Assembly: GCA_963708725.1 (NCBI GenBank)
Contig: CAVPTL010000008.1
Location: 434,001-498,000 of the forward strand
Reading direction: 5' to 3'
Origin: CAVPTL01 sp963708725
GTDB lineage: Bacteria > Actinomycetota > Thermoleophilia > Gaiellales > JAICJC01
DNA length: 64,000 nt
Numbering within the stretch: position 1 is the first letter of the stretch; the number at the start of each line of letters is the position of its first letter. Positions 16,821 through 25,160 of the stretch are shown one piece after another. A program made the position numbers and the translations under genes. The notes under the pieces were generated by a model that was not told the DNA's origin, did not search any database, and worked only from the letters and a program-made list of their open reading frames with translations.

Positions 16821-17731
16821 GCAAGATCGCATTCTGCTTCCCCGGCCAGGGCAGCCAGCGCGTGGGGATGGGTCACGAGCTCGCCGCCGCGTTTCCCGCC
16901 TCGGCGCAGGTGTTCGACCAGGCGTCGGCGACGGCGGGCTTCGATGTCGCGGCCGTGTGCGCCGACGGGCCGATCGAGGAGCTGTCGAAGACCGAGGTCA
17001 CGCAACCCGCGCTGGTGGCAGCGTCCCTCGTCGCGTTGCGGGCTGTGCAAGAGCGTTTCGGGACGGAGCCCGCGGTCGTGGTCGGGCACAGCGTTGGTGA
17101 GTACGCGGCGCTGGCCGCCGCCGGTTCCATCGGGGTGGCCGACGTCACCGGCCTGGTGCGTGCACGCGGCCTCGCCACGGCGGCGTCGAAGGCGGGAGGT
17201 GGCATGGCGGCGATCCTCAAGCTCTCCGACGAGCAGGTCGAGGGGCTGTGCGCGTCACGGGACGACGTGTGGCCTGCCAACTACAACTGCCCTGGGCAGG
17301 TCGTGGTGTCGGGCCGCGACGGCGGTCTGGAGGCCGTGGCGGCGGGTGTGGCCGAGCTTGGAGGCAAGTGCATCCGCCTGAAGGTCTCCGGAGCGTTTCA
17401 CAGCCCGCTGATGGCCGACGCCGCCGAGGGTTTTGCGCCGGCCCTCGGTGCAGTCACGTTCACGCCGCTTCAGACGAGCTACATGTCAACGGTCTCCAAC
17501 GCATATGAGACCGTCGACCACGTGCCCGGGCTGCTGATCGACCAGCTGACCGCGCCGGTGCGATTCACCCAGGCGGTGCAGGCCCTGATCGGCGACGGCG
17601 TGGACACGTTTGTCGAGGTCGGCCCCGGTGGGGTGCTGGCGGGGCTGATCAAACGCATCGATCGCGGCGTGACCGCGATTTCGATTGGAACCCGCGATGA
17701 ACTCGACGCTGCGGAGGCGACTCTTGGCTGA
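16817..17731 (+). CDS. fabD: Malonyl-CoA:ACP transacylase
   Basis: A 304-residue protein from the GTG at 16817, which overlaps the fabH stop as GTGA. FabD transfers malonyl from CoA to ACP. It shows FPGQGSQ near the N-terminus, the nucleophile elbow GHSVGEYAAL with Ser92, and the second catalytic residue His195 in SGAFHSPLM; Gln11 provides the oxyanion hole. The gene overlaps fabG by 8 bp. Confidence 0.96.
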   Translation: MSKIAFCFPGQGSQRVGMGHELAAAFPASAQVFDQASATAGFDVAAVCADGPIEELSKTEVTQPALVAASLVALRAVQERFGTEPAVVVGHSVGEYAALAAAGSIGVADVTGLVRARGLATAASKAGGGMAAILKLSDEQVEGLCASRDDVWPANYNCPGQVVVSGRDGGLEAVAAGVAELGGKCIRLKVSGAFHSPLMADAAEGFAPALGAVTFTPLQTSYMSTVSNAYETVDHVPGLLIDQLTAPVRFTQAVQALIGDGVDTFVEVGPGGVLAGLIKRIDRGVTAISIGTRDELDAAEATLG

Positions 17732-18476
17732 ACGTGAGCTTGACGGACGGATTGCTCTGGTAACCGGCGGGTCCCGCGGGATCGGCGCGGCGGTGTGCGC
17801 CGAGCTCGGCGCGGCCGGCGCCTCGGTGGTGGTGAACTACGCGCGCGACGCAGCTGCCGCCGAAACCGCTGCGGCGGCTGTCACGGCCGCCGGGGGGACC
17901 GGGCACGTTATGCAGGGCGACATCTCGACGGCGGCGGGCGCGGGCGACCTGGTGGCGTCGGTTGAGGCCGATATCGGACCGATCGCGATTCTGGTGAACA
18001 ACGCCGGGATCACTCGCGACAACCTGATCATGAAGCTCGAGGAAGAGGATTGGCGGACGGTCATCGACACCAATCTGGGTGGCGCATTCTTCACCTGTCG
18101 TGCGGTCGCCAGGCCGATGCTGAAGCGCCGGGGCGGAGTGATCATCAACATGTCGTCGGTGGTGGGAGTCCACGGAAACGCAGGTCAGACCAATTATTCG
18201 GCATCCAAGGCGGGGCTGATCGGCCTCACCAAGTCGCTGGCCAAGGAGCTGGGTACTCGTGGCATCCGCGTCAATGCCATCGCGCCGGGCTACATTGCAA
18301 CCGAACTGACCGACGCGCTGCCGGAGGCGGCTCGCGAGGCCATACTTGAGTCCACCCCCCTCAAACGACTCGGTGATCCCGCAGACGTGGCCCGAGCGGT
18401 TCGGTTTTTGGCGTCCGACGCGGCGTCCTTCATTACGGGTGACGTGCTGGCAGTCGACGGAGGTTTGGGAGCATGA
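17724..18476 (+). CDS. fabG: 3-oxoacyl-[acyl-carrier-protein] reductase
   Basis: A 250-residue short-chain dehydrogenase reducing 3-oxoacyl-ACP with NADPH. The dinucleotide motif is TGGSRGIG (14-21), then NNAG (92-95), catalytic Ser145, Tyr158 and Lys162 (YSASK), and a C-terminal DGGLGA. I placed the start at TTG 17724, inside fabD, because GGAGG at 17712-17716 is correctly spaced; an upstream ATG in frame lacks a site. It overlaps fabF by 4 bp. Confidence 0.94.
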   Translation: MAERELDGRIALVTGGSRGIGAAVCAELGAAGASVVVNYARDAAAAETAAAAVTAAGGTGHVMQGDISTAAGAGDLVASVEADIGPIAILVNNAGITRDNLIMKLEEEDWRTVIDTNLGGAFFTCRAVARPMLKRRGGVIINMSSVVGVHGNAGQTNYSASKAGLIGLTKSLAKELGTRGIRVNAIAPGYIATELTDALPEAAREAILESTPLKRLGDPADVARAVRFLASDAASFITGDVLAVDGGLGA

Positions 18477-19726
18477 GCGACATCGGTAGGCGGCGGGTGG
18501 TGGTGACGGGCTTCGGTGCCATCACTCCGTGCGGATTGAATGCTGAGGAGACCTGGGATTCGATCAAAAACGGCCGGTCGGGAGTCTCCAAGGTCGAAGC
18601 CGTCACGATGCCCGAAGACTGCGTCGATATCGGCGGCGAGATCAAGGAGTTCGATCCCAGTCAGTTCATGGACAAGCGCAGCATCCGCAAGACCGACCGG
18701 TTTGCGCAGATCGCCGTGAACGCGGCGGGCGAGGCGATCGCCCACTCGGGTATCGACATCGAAGCCGACGGTGACCGGATCGGCTGCTCGATCGGCACCG
18801 GCATCGGCGGTCTGATGACGCAGGAGATCGCCCACGAGAAATTGTTCTCCGCGGGGCCAGACCGGCTCAACCCGTTCTGGGTTACGGCCCTGATCGCGAA
18901 CATGGGGGCCGCCGAGGTCTCGATGCGGTTCGGCACGCGTGGCCCTTTGACGACCGAATCGACCGCCTGTGCAGCGTCGGGTATGTCGATCGGAAACGCG
19001 ACCATGTACATCCGCCACGGAATGTGCGACGCCATGCTCGCCGGCGGTGTGGAGGCCCCGATCCGTCCGCTCGCGCTGGGCGGATTCGGCAACATGCGGG
19101 CACTCTCGCGGAGAGTGGACGACCCACAGGGTGCCAGCCGGCCGTTTGACTCGGGCCGCGACGGCTTCGTGCTGTCCGAGGGCGGTGCCGTGCTGGTGCT
19201 CGAGGAACTCGGCCGGGCCCAGGCCCGAGGCGCGAATATCCTCGGCGAGATCGCCGGTTACGGCATGTCCTCCGACGCCCACCACGTGACCGAACCAGAC
19301 CCCGTCGGTGGCAACCCCGCGCGAGCAATGCGAATGGCGATGGACGAGGCCGGCGTGACGCCCGCCGACATCGACTACATCAACGCCCACGGGACGTCCA
19401 CCCCGGCCGGCGACTCGGCCGAGACACGCGCGTTGAAGCTCGCGCTGGGCGAAGACCGGGCGCACGCGATCCCCATCTCCTCGACCAAGAGCGAGACCGG
19501 GCATATGCTCGGTGCCGCGGGGGCGACCGAGGCCATGGTCACCCTGCTGGCGATGCGCGACTCATTCGTGCCTCCCACGATCAACCTGACCGATCCAGAT
19601 CCCGAATGCGATTTGGACTACGTCCCCAACCAGGGCCGGGCGGTCGACGTCAACGTCGCCATCTCCAACTCGTTTGGCTTTGGCGGCCACAACGCCGTTC
19701 TCGTCCTGCGTAAATGGACTGAGTAG
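18473..19726 (+). CDS. fabF: 3-oxoacyl-[acyl-carrier-protein] synthase II (KAS II)
   Basis: A 417-residue elongating condensing enzyme. The triad is Cys166 (STACAASGMSIG), His306 (NAHGTSTPAGD) and His344 (ETGHMLGAAG); the C-terminal SFGFGGHNAVLV is typical. It overlaps fabG directly, so the acpP gene that often lies between them is missing here. accD follows after 6 bp. Confidence 0.96.
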   Translation: MSDIGRRRVVVTGFGAITPCGLNAEETWDSIKNGRSGVSKVEAVTMPEDCVDIGGEIKEFDPSQFMDKRSIRKTDRFAQIAVNAAGEAIAHSGIDIEADGDRIGCSIGTGIGGLMTQEIAHEKLFSAGPDRLNPFWVTALIANMGAAEVSMRFGTRGPLTTESTACAASGMSIGNATMYIRHGMCDAMLAGGVEAPIRPLALGGFGNMRALSRRVDDPQGASRPFDSGRDGFVLSEGGAVLVLEELGRAQARGANILGEIAGYGMSSDAHHVTEPDPVGGNPARAMRMAMDEAGVTPADIDYINAHGTSTPAGDSAETRALKLALGEDRAHAIPISSTKSETGHMLGAAGATEAMVTLLAMRDSFVPPTINLTDPDPECDLDYVPNQGRAVDVNVAISNSFGFGGHNAVLVLRKWTE

Positions 19727-19732
19727 GAACCC

Positions 19733-20701
19733 GTGGCCGATCGCATCAGCGTTGACATCACCACCGCGGCCGAGGTCGCGCAACCGGCGTACTCCGCCGC
19801 TCCGCGTGGTCGCAACACGTGTCCGTCGTGCGGCTCGCACTACCGCGAAGAGGAGATGGTGGCAAACCTTCGCGTCTGTACCCACTGCGGCCACCACTTC
19901 TCGGTCACCTCGCGCGAACGCATCGTGCAGTTGACCGACGAAGGATCGTGGCTGGAGATCGCCTCACACCTGCACTCGGCCGACCCACTTGCCTTCGTCG
20001 ATTCGCGGCCGTATCCCGAGCGGCTTGCCGATGCCGAGGCGACTACCGGTTTGGCCGACGCCGTGCTGGTCGGGACGGCTGCGATCGGCGAGCAGCGGGT
20101 GGCGCTTTCGGTCATGGACTTCACCTTCATGGGCGGCAGCATGGGCGCCGTCGTGGGCGAGAAATTTGCGCGCGTTGTGGATGCTGCCGTGGCCGAGCGA
20201 CTGCCGTTGGTGTCGGTGTCATCGTCGGGTGGGGCGCGGATGCAGGAGGGCGTGCTGGCGCTGATGCAGATGGCCAAGACCGTGGCCGCTGTCGACGAGC
20301 TTCGAGAGGCCGGGCTGCCGTTCGTCTCGATCCTGGCCCATCCCACCACAGGTGGCGTTGCCGCCAGCTTCGCCGCCCTGGGCGACGTGATCATCGCCGA
20401 ACCTGGAGCGCTGCTCTCGTTCTCGGGACCGCGTGTGGTGAAGCAGACCACCCGCGAGAACGTGCCCGACGACTTCGGCCTCGCCGAGTCCAACCATCGT
20501 CACGGACACGTCGATGTGATCGTGCCCCGGCCTGAGCTACGCGATCTGGTGGCGCGCGCGATTGCGCTGCTGTCGGGTGGCACCCCGTATCGATCGCGGT
20601 CGGCCTCGCCGGTCACGCCCGGCGGCATGGTGCGGGCAATGTCCGATGTCCGGCGGCGGGTGGGTGGAGTGTTTCACCGCCGAAACGGCGACGGGTCATG
20701 A
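19733..20701 (+). CDS. accD: Acetyl-CoA carboxylase carboxyltransferase subunit beta
   Basis: A 322-residue crotonase-fold subunit with the E. coli-type N-terminal zinc ribbon: Cys30, Cys33, Cys49 and Cys52 (TCPSC ... VCTHCGHH). The body has MDFTFMGGSMGAVVGEK and SSGGARMQEGVLALMQMAKT. With AccA it transfers carboxyl from biotin to acetyl-CoA, giving malonyl-CoA for FabD. It has a GTG start and overlaps accA by 4 bp. The separate AccD/AccA arrangement differs from the fused carboxyltransferases of many other actinobacteria. Confidence 0.95.
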   Translation: MADRISVDITTAAEVAQPAYSAAPRGRNTCPSCGSHYREEEMVANLRVCTHCGHHFSVTSRERIVQLTDEGSWLEIASHLHSADPLAFVDSRPYPERLADAEATTGLADAVLVGTAAIGEQRVALSVMDFTFMGGSMGAVVGEKFARVVDAAVAERLPLVSVSSSGGARMQEGVLALMQMAKTVAAVDELREAGLPFVSILAHPTTGGVAASFAALGDVIIAEPGALLSFSGPRVVKQTTRENVPDDFGLAESNHRHGHVDVIVPRPELRDLVARAIALLSGGTPYRSRSASPVTPGGMVRAMSDVRRRVGGVFHRRNGDGS

Positions 20702-21543
20702 CCACCGCCGAGCGCCGGTTCCCGTTTCTTCGGCGTCGCGGGCCTGACTCCGAGTCGTGGCATGCGGTGCAGCTGGCGCGACACCAGGACAGGCCGTACA
20801 CGCTCGATTATCTCGACCGCATCTGTGACGATTTCCTCGAGCTTCATGGCGACCAGGCCGAGGGCGACGACCCCGCCATCGTCGCCGGCATCGGCTCGTT
20901 TCGCGGCCAGTCGGTTGCCTTCGTCGGCCACCAGAAGGGCCGCGATCTCAAGCAACGTACCTACCGGAACTTCGGGATGCCGCGGCCGGAGGGCTACCGC
21001 AAAGCGATGCGCGTGTTCCAACTTGCGGCTCGGCTCAACTTCCCCGTCGTGACCCTGATCGACACTCCGGGCGCGTATCCCGGCGTCGGAGCTGAGCAGC
21101 GTGGACAGTCGGGTGCAATTGCCCGCTCGCAGCTGATGCTGATGGGGCTCGAGGTGCCGGTGGTGGCGTGTGTCATCGGCGAGGGCTCCTCGGGCGGCGC
21201 GCTCGCCATCGGTGTCGCCGACCGTGTGCTCATGCAGCAGCACTCGATCTATACCGTGATCTCCCCTGAGGGGTGCGCCGCCATCCTGTGGAAGGACGCG
21301 GGTGAGGCCCGCCGTGCGGCCGGAGCGCTGCGACCCACCGCGGATGCCTGCCTCCAGCTGAAGGTGGTGGATGCGATCGTGCCCGAGCCGTCGGGTGGTG
21401 CGCACCGTGATCACGGCAAGGCCGCGGAGCTGCTCGCGGATGCGATCACCGCCGAGCTCGAGGAGTTGCAGACGATTCCGCCCCAGGAGCGGCGCGCGTT
21501 GCGCCGACGCAAGTTTCGCGAGATGGGCGCGTGGGTCGAGTAG
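20698..21543 (+). CDS. accA: Acetyl-CoA carboxylase carboxyltransferase subunit alpha
   Basis: A 281-residue partner of AccD. Recognised by RPYTLDYLDRICDDFLELHGDQ, the LIDTPGAYPGVGAEQRGQ motif and GEGSSGGALAIGVADRV, followed by SPEGCAAILWKD. It is slightly shorter than E. coli AccA at both ends. It is the last biosynthetic gene of the sigma-fab-acc unit; two exchanger genes follow after 10 bp. Confidence 0.95.
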   Translation: MTTAERRFPFLRRRGPDSESWHAVQLARHQDRPYTLDYLDRICDDFLELHGDQAEGDDPAIVAGIGSFRGQSVAFVGHQKGRDLKQRTYRNFGMPRPEGYRKAMRVFQLAARLNFPVVTLIDTPGAYPGVGAEQRGQSGAIARSQLMLMGLEVPVVACVIGEGSSGGALAIGVADRVLMQQHSIYTVISPEGCAAILWKDAGEARRAAGALRPTADACLQLKVVDAIVPEPSGGAHRDHGKAAELLADAITAELEELQTIPPQERRALRRRKFREMGAWVE

Positions 21544-21553
21544 CCTCGCGGCG

Positions 21554-22615
21554 GTGACCAGAGGGCTGACACGCGGCGAGGCGGTGAGCTCGGCGCTGGC
21601 GGCCGCGCTCGCCGTCGCCACCGCGGCGGCAGCCGTCGGCGGCGCGCCGAACACCCTCCAGTTCGTGCTGGGCGCGCTCGCGCTGCTGGTGCTGGCGTGG
21701 GTGGTCGGCGTCGGTACCGAGCAGCTTGGCGAGAGCGCGGGTCCGCGAGTCGGCGGTGTCCTGAACGCGACCTTTGGGAATGCGGCCGAGCTGATCATCA
21801 CGATCTTTGCGGTGCGCGCCGGGGAAATCGACGTGGCGCGCGCGTCGATCACGGGTTCGATCCTCGGAAACACGCTGCTGGTGCTGGGAGCTGCGATGCT
21901 GCTCGGCGGTCTCAAGAACGGGATGCAGACGTTCGATCGCACGCTCGCGGGCATGAACGCGTCGATGCTCGCCCTGGCGGTGATCGGCCTCGGGATCCCC
22001 ACGGCGTTTGCCGCCGCCGCGCCGTCGAACGTGAACGTCCAGGCCGTCTCGGATGTGACCGCCGGCATCCTGCTCGTCTGTTACGTGCTCTCGCTGATCT
22101 TCACGTTCCAGCTGCCGATGGCTGCTCGAGAAGGCCTGCTCGAGCATTCAGCACCGCACCTCACGCCGGCAATCGCGGTGGTGATGTTGCTCGTCTCGAC
22201 GCTGGCCGTTACCGTCGTTGCCGAGGTCTTCGTCGGCACACTCGATGGCATCATCTCGACGTTTGGCATTTCGGCGACCTTTCTTGGTCTCGTGATCGTG
22301 CCGATCGTCGGCAACATCGCCGAAAGTGTGATCGCGATCAAGATCGCGTGGCAGAACCAGATGGACTTTGCGATGGTTGTGTCGCTGGGCTCGTCGCTTC
22401 AGATTGCCGTCGGCGTCGCGCCGATCCTGGTGTTCGTGTCGCTGCTGACCACCCATCACTTCGACCTCGTGTTTCCGGTCATCCAGGTGCTCGCGCTGGC
22501 GGCTGCAGTTACGATCACTGCATTGATTGCGCTGGACGGCGAGTCGAACTGGCTCGAGGGCGCCCAACTGATCGCGGTGTATCTGATCGTCGCAACCACC
22601 TTCTGGTATCTGTGA
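21554..22615 (+). CDS. Calcium/proton exchanger family protein, first of a tandem pair
   Basis: A 353-residue integral membrane protein with about 10-11 hydrophobic segments, from the GTG at 21554. Both CaCA-family alpha repeats are visible: LNATFGNAAELIITIFAVRAGE with GSILGNTLLVLGAAMLLGG in the first half, and VPIVGNIAESVIAIKIAWQNQMDFAM with GSSLQIAVGV in the second. The acidic Glu of the GNxxE motifs should bind the cation. Likely Ca2+ (or another cation)/H+ antiport. It overlaps the next, related gene by 4 bp. Confidence 0.88.
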   Translation: MTRGLTRGEAVSSALAAALAVATAAAAVGGAPNTLQFVLGALALLVLAWVVGVGTEQLGESAGPRVGGVLNATFGNAAELIITIFAVRAGEIDVARASITGSILGNTLLVLGAAMLLGGLKNGMQTFDRTLAGMNASMLALAVIGLGIPTAFAAAAPSNVNVQAVSDVTAGILLVCYVLSLIFTFQLPMAAREGLLEHSAPHLTPAIAVVMLLVSTLAVTVVAEVFVGTLDGIISTFGISATFLGLVIVPIVGNIAESVIAIKIAWQNQMDFAMVVSLGSSLQIAVGVAPILVFVSLLTTHHFDLVFPVIQVLALAAAVTITALIALDGESNWLEGAQLIAVYLIVATTFWYL

Positions 22616-23658
22616 GCGGGCGCCAGCGAGTTATCGCCGCCGTCGCGCTGGTGCTGGCCATCGCCGCAATCGCGGCGCGGCTGGCAGGGGTCGAGGGCCA
22701 GCTCACGTTCGTGCTTGCCGCGGTGGCGCTGATCGGTCTGGCCTGGCTTCTGGGCGAAGCCACCGAGCAGGCCGGCGGCACCGTGGGGCCGCGCGCGTCG
22801 GCGCTGCTCAACGCCTCGTTCGGCAACCTGCCCGAGATCGTGATCGTGGTGCTTGCGATCAACGCCGGTCTCAACGACATTGCCAGAGCGTCGATCATCG
22901 GCTCGGTCACCGGCAACATTCTCCTGATCCTGGGGATTGCGCTGTTCATGGGCGGTCTCAAGAACGGGATCCAGAAGTTCAACGCTCGGTTGGCGGCGAC
23001 CAACTCGTCGATGCTCGTGCTGGCGGTGATCGGCATGGGCGTGCCCACGCTGTTTCAGCGCGTCGATCCGGCCGCCCACGACGCCGAGGTCCTGTCGGTG
23101 TGGACGGCGCTGATTCTCACCGGGATCTACCTCGCCTACGTCTACTTCTCGTTCGCGACGCCCGGGCTGAGATATATCCAGCCGGCCCACGCCAGCACGT
23201 GGAGCCGCCGTGAGGCGGTGGTCATGCTCGCACTCGCCGCGGTGGCCACCGGGGTGGTGTCGGAGGTGCTGGTGAAATCGATCGAGCCCGTCGTCCACGA
23301 GTGGGGGCTCCCACGCGCGTTTATCGGATTCGTGCTCGTGCCGTTTGTCGGCAACGTTCCAGAACACTTCTCGGCGGTGAGGCTTTCCTACCGCAACAGC
23401 GTGGATTTCGCGATGGGCATCTCGTTCGGATCGGCGATCCAGGTGGCGCTGTTTGCCTCGGCGATCGCGGTGTTCGCCTCGTTGTTCGTCGGGCACACGC
23501 TGACACTCGTGTTCCCGCCGCTCGAGCTTGGTGCACTGGGGGCTGCCGCCGTGGTTGCGACGCTTGTCGCTCGCGGCGGTGAGACCAACTGGCTGGAGGG
23601 TCTTCAGCTGATGGGGATCTACGTGCTCGTGGCCGCCTCGTTTTGGTTGTACGGCTGA
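22612..23658 (+). CDS. Calcium/proton exchanger family protein, second of a tandem pair
   Basis: A 348-residue paralogue of the preceding gene, from the GTG at 22612 that overlaps the upstream stop (GTGA). Alpha repeats: LNASFGNLPEIVIVVLAINAGL with GSVTGNILLILGIALFMGG, and VPFVGNVPEHFSAVRLSYRNSVDFAM with GSAIQVALF. Note P before E in both GN motifs (NLPE, NVPE), unlike NAAE/NIAE in the first copy. The two copies may form a heteromer or differ in ion preference. It converges on the toroid protein gene with only 9 bp between stops. Confidence 0.87.
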   Translation: MSGRQRVIAAVALVLAIAAIAARLAGVEGQLTFVLAAVALIGLAWLLGEATEQAGGTVGPRASALLNASFGNLPEIVIVVLAINAGLNDIARASIIGSVTGNILLILGIALFMGGLKNGIQKFNARLAATNSSMLVLAVIGMGVPTLFQRVDPAAHDAEVLSVWTALILTGIYLAYVYFSFATPGLRYIQPAHASTWSRREAVVMLALAAVATGVVSEVLVKSIEPVVHEWGLPRAFIGFVLVPFVGNVPEHFSAVRLSYRNSVDFAMGISFGSAIQVALFASAIAVFASLFVGHTLTLVFPPLELGALGAAAVVATLVARGGETNWLEGLQLMGIYVLVAASFWLYG

Positions 23659-23667
23659 CGCGAGTCC

Positions 23668-24555
23668 TCAGCGAACGGGATAGAACTTGCCGTTGGTTGC
23701 GGGCAGCACCTGTCCGGTGACGAAGGTTGGGGTCTGGTGGTTTCCCGGCGCGTAGTAGTACGAGCCGTCGCCGCTGTGCCGCGCGCCGAGCCACCTGAGC
23801 GCCGCGGCATTCTTGAGCCCGCACGCCCGCCGCGCCTGGACCGCCCAGGAGGTGGATTGGCTGTCGGCGGCGCCATGCGGCAGGAGCGCATATCCGCCGC
23901 CGCCGATGTGCGTGGTGGAGAGGTATCCGATCGCCCGCCGGATGTGGACGTCCGAGCACGGCACGCCGCCCGCATGCATCGCCATGATCGCCGCGGCGGT
24001 GTCGTTTGAGTCAGCACCCGCGGGCTTGGTCGGGAGGTACGAGTACCCGCCGTTCGACTGCTGGCGGCCTTTGATGTACGCGATCGAATGTGTCGGGAGC
24101 GTCTGGCGGGCGCCTCGCAGTGCGATCACGCCCCAGAAGGTCGAGTTCGCATAGGCCCCGATCCTCCCGCTGGCGGGAACGACTTGCGCGCGCAGCGCCT
24201 TGATCAGGTTGCGGCCGGCGAACTTCGCGGGGTTGAGCCTCAGCGCGACCACGCCCAGGATGCCGCGCTCGAGTGCGTAGGCGCCCGACCATGAACGTGA
24301 GCTCGTGGCCAGGAATCCAACGGGCGTCTTCCCGCCGGGCCGCCGCATCGCCGCCGGGTTGATGCCGGCCGCACGCAGCCCCATCACCGCCCACTCGGTG
24401 GTGGTCACGCCGGCGGGGCTCCCGGGATTGGCAAACCCGCCCGAGGCGGTCTGGTGGCTTCGCAGGTAGGCGACGCCACTCGATGCCATTGCCGGCGCGG
24501 CGGTCGCGAAGGCGGCGGTGACGACAAGGGCGGCGGTCAGTGTGACGCGTTTCAT
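23668..24555 (-). CDS. Exported alpha/alpha-toroid (prenyltransferase-like repeat) protein, possible cobalamin-binding alpha domain
   Basis: A 295-residue protein with an N-terminal signal peptide cleavable near AMA-SS (residue 24). The mature part has five or six repeats of the terpenoid-cyclase/prenyltransferase toroid type, each with a G-G-[FY] turn and an alanine-rich helix: ASGGFANPGS, NGGYSYLPT, GGGGYALLP, DGSYYYAPG. Animal transcobalamin and intrinsic factor use the same toroid as their alpha domain. Here it closes a riboswitch-controlled B12-type operon, overlapping the S-component gene by 4 bp. Cobalamin binding is inferred from context; the toroid fold alone does not prove it. Confidence 0.7.
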   Translation of the reverse strand: MKRVTLTAALVVTAAFATAAPAMASSGVAYLRSHQTASGGFANPGSPAGVTTTEWAVMGLRAAGINPAAMRRPGGKTPVGFLATSSRSWSGAYALERGILGVVALRLNPAKFAGRNLIKALRAQVVPASGRIGAYANSTFWGVIALRGARQTLPTHSIAYIKGRQQSNGGYSYLPTKPAGADSNDTAAAIMAMHAGGVPCSDVHIRRAIGYLSTTHIGGGGYALLPHGAADSQSTSWAVQARRACGLKNAAALRWLGARHSGDGSYYYAPGNHQTPTFVTGQVLPATNGKFYPVR

Positions 24556-25160
24556 GTGGGCTCCAGTGGGACGAAGGTTCCTTGCAGTTTTTGGGCGTAG
24601 CGGTCGATGGTGCGGATCAGGGTGGGGCCTGCGACCAGCGCGATCACGGCATTTCCGGTTGCGTGGGCGACGTCGAACCACAATCCGGCCGACACGTAGG
24701 CGATGAACGACGAGGCATCGGCCGACGGCCCGAGCGCGGCCCAGCTCCACAGATCCAGGATCCAGTCAAAACCGAAACCCCAGAACACTCCAAACGCGGC
24801 CAGCGCCCAGCGGTTGCGAAGCGGAGGGCCGATCAGCCCGGCCGTTGCTCCGACCAATCCCCAGGCCAGCATCTGCCACGGTGTCCACGGTCCCTGGCCA
24901 AGAAAGACGTTGGACGCCACCGCGGCCGATGCGCCGGTTGCGAGCCCGGCTCGTGGCCCCAGGCAGACACCCGTGACCGCGACGATCATCGTCAGCGGCT
25001 GTACGTTGGGGACGAAGGCGAACAACACTCGGCCGGCCGCTCCGGCCGCCGCCAGCGAGGCAATCAATGTGAGCTCGCGCGAGCGGTTCGGCCCGCTTTC
25101 GACGGTCACCATCGCGAGGAGCACCAACACCAATCCGATAGCTGCCACCAGGCTAGGCAT
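24552..25160 (-). CDS. ECF transporter S component, probably for cobalamin
   Basis: A 202-residue hydrophobic protein with about six membrane segments. I placed the start at the ATG at 25160, which overlaps the end of the ATPase gene by 8 bp. Conserved S-component features are GRVLFAFVPNVQPLTMIVAVTG, GPRAGLATGASAAVASNVFLG and QGPWTPWQMLAWGLVGATAGLIG, which I recall from the cobalamin-linked S-component group. Its position among EcfA, EcfT and a B12 riboswitch supports vitamin B12 (or a cobinamide-type precursor) as substrate. Confidence 0.82.
   Translation of the reverse strand: MPSLVAAIGLVLVLLAMVTVESGPNRSRELTLIASLAAAGAAGRVLFAFVPNVQPLTMIVAVTGVCLGPRAGLATGASAAVASNVFLGQGPWTPWQMLAWGLVGATAGLIGPPLRNRWALAAFGVFWGFGFDWILDLWSWAALGPSADASSFIAYVSAGLWFDVAHATGNAVIALVAGPTLIRTIDRYAQKLQGTFVPLEPT

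Noticed and set aside
18290..19504. A 404-codon antisense open frame across fabG/fabF
   Set aside because: The translation has no domain pattern, and the codons follow from third-position GC bias of fabF. Treated as a shadow.
21697..23658. A 653-codon open frame across both exchanger genes
   Set aside because: The first 305 codons are out of frame with the exchanger at 21554-22615 and give an Arg-rich, low-complexity translation. Only the part from GTG 22612 is a real gene.
23668..24750. A longer N-terminus for the toroid protein (start near 24750)
   Set aside because: The extra 65 residues are Arg-rich and overlap the S-component gene. The signal peptide begins at the ATG at 24555.
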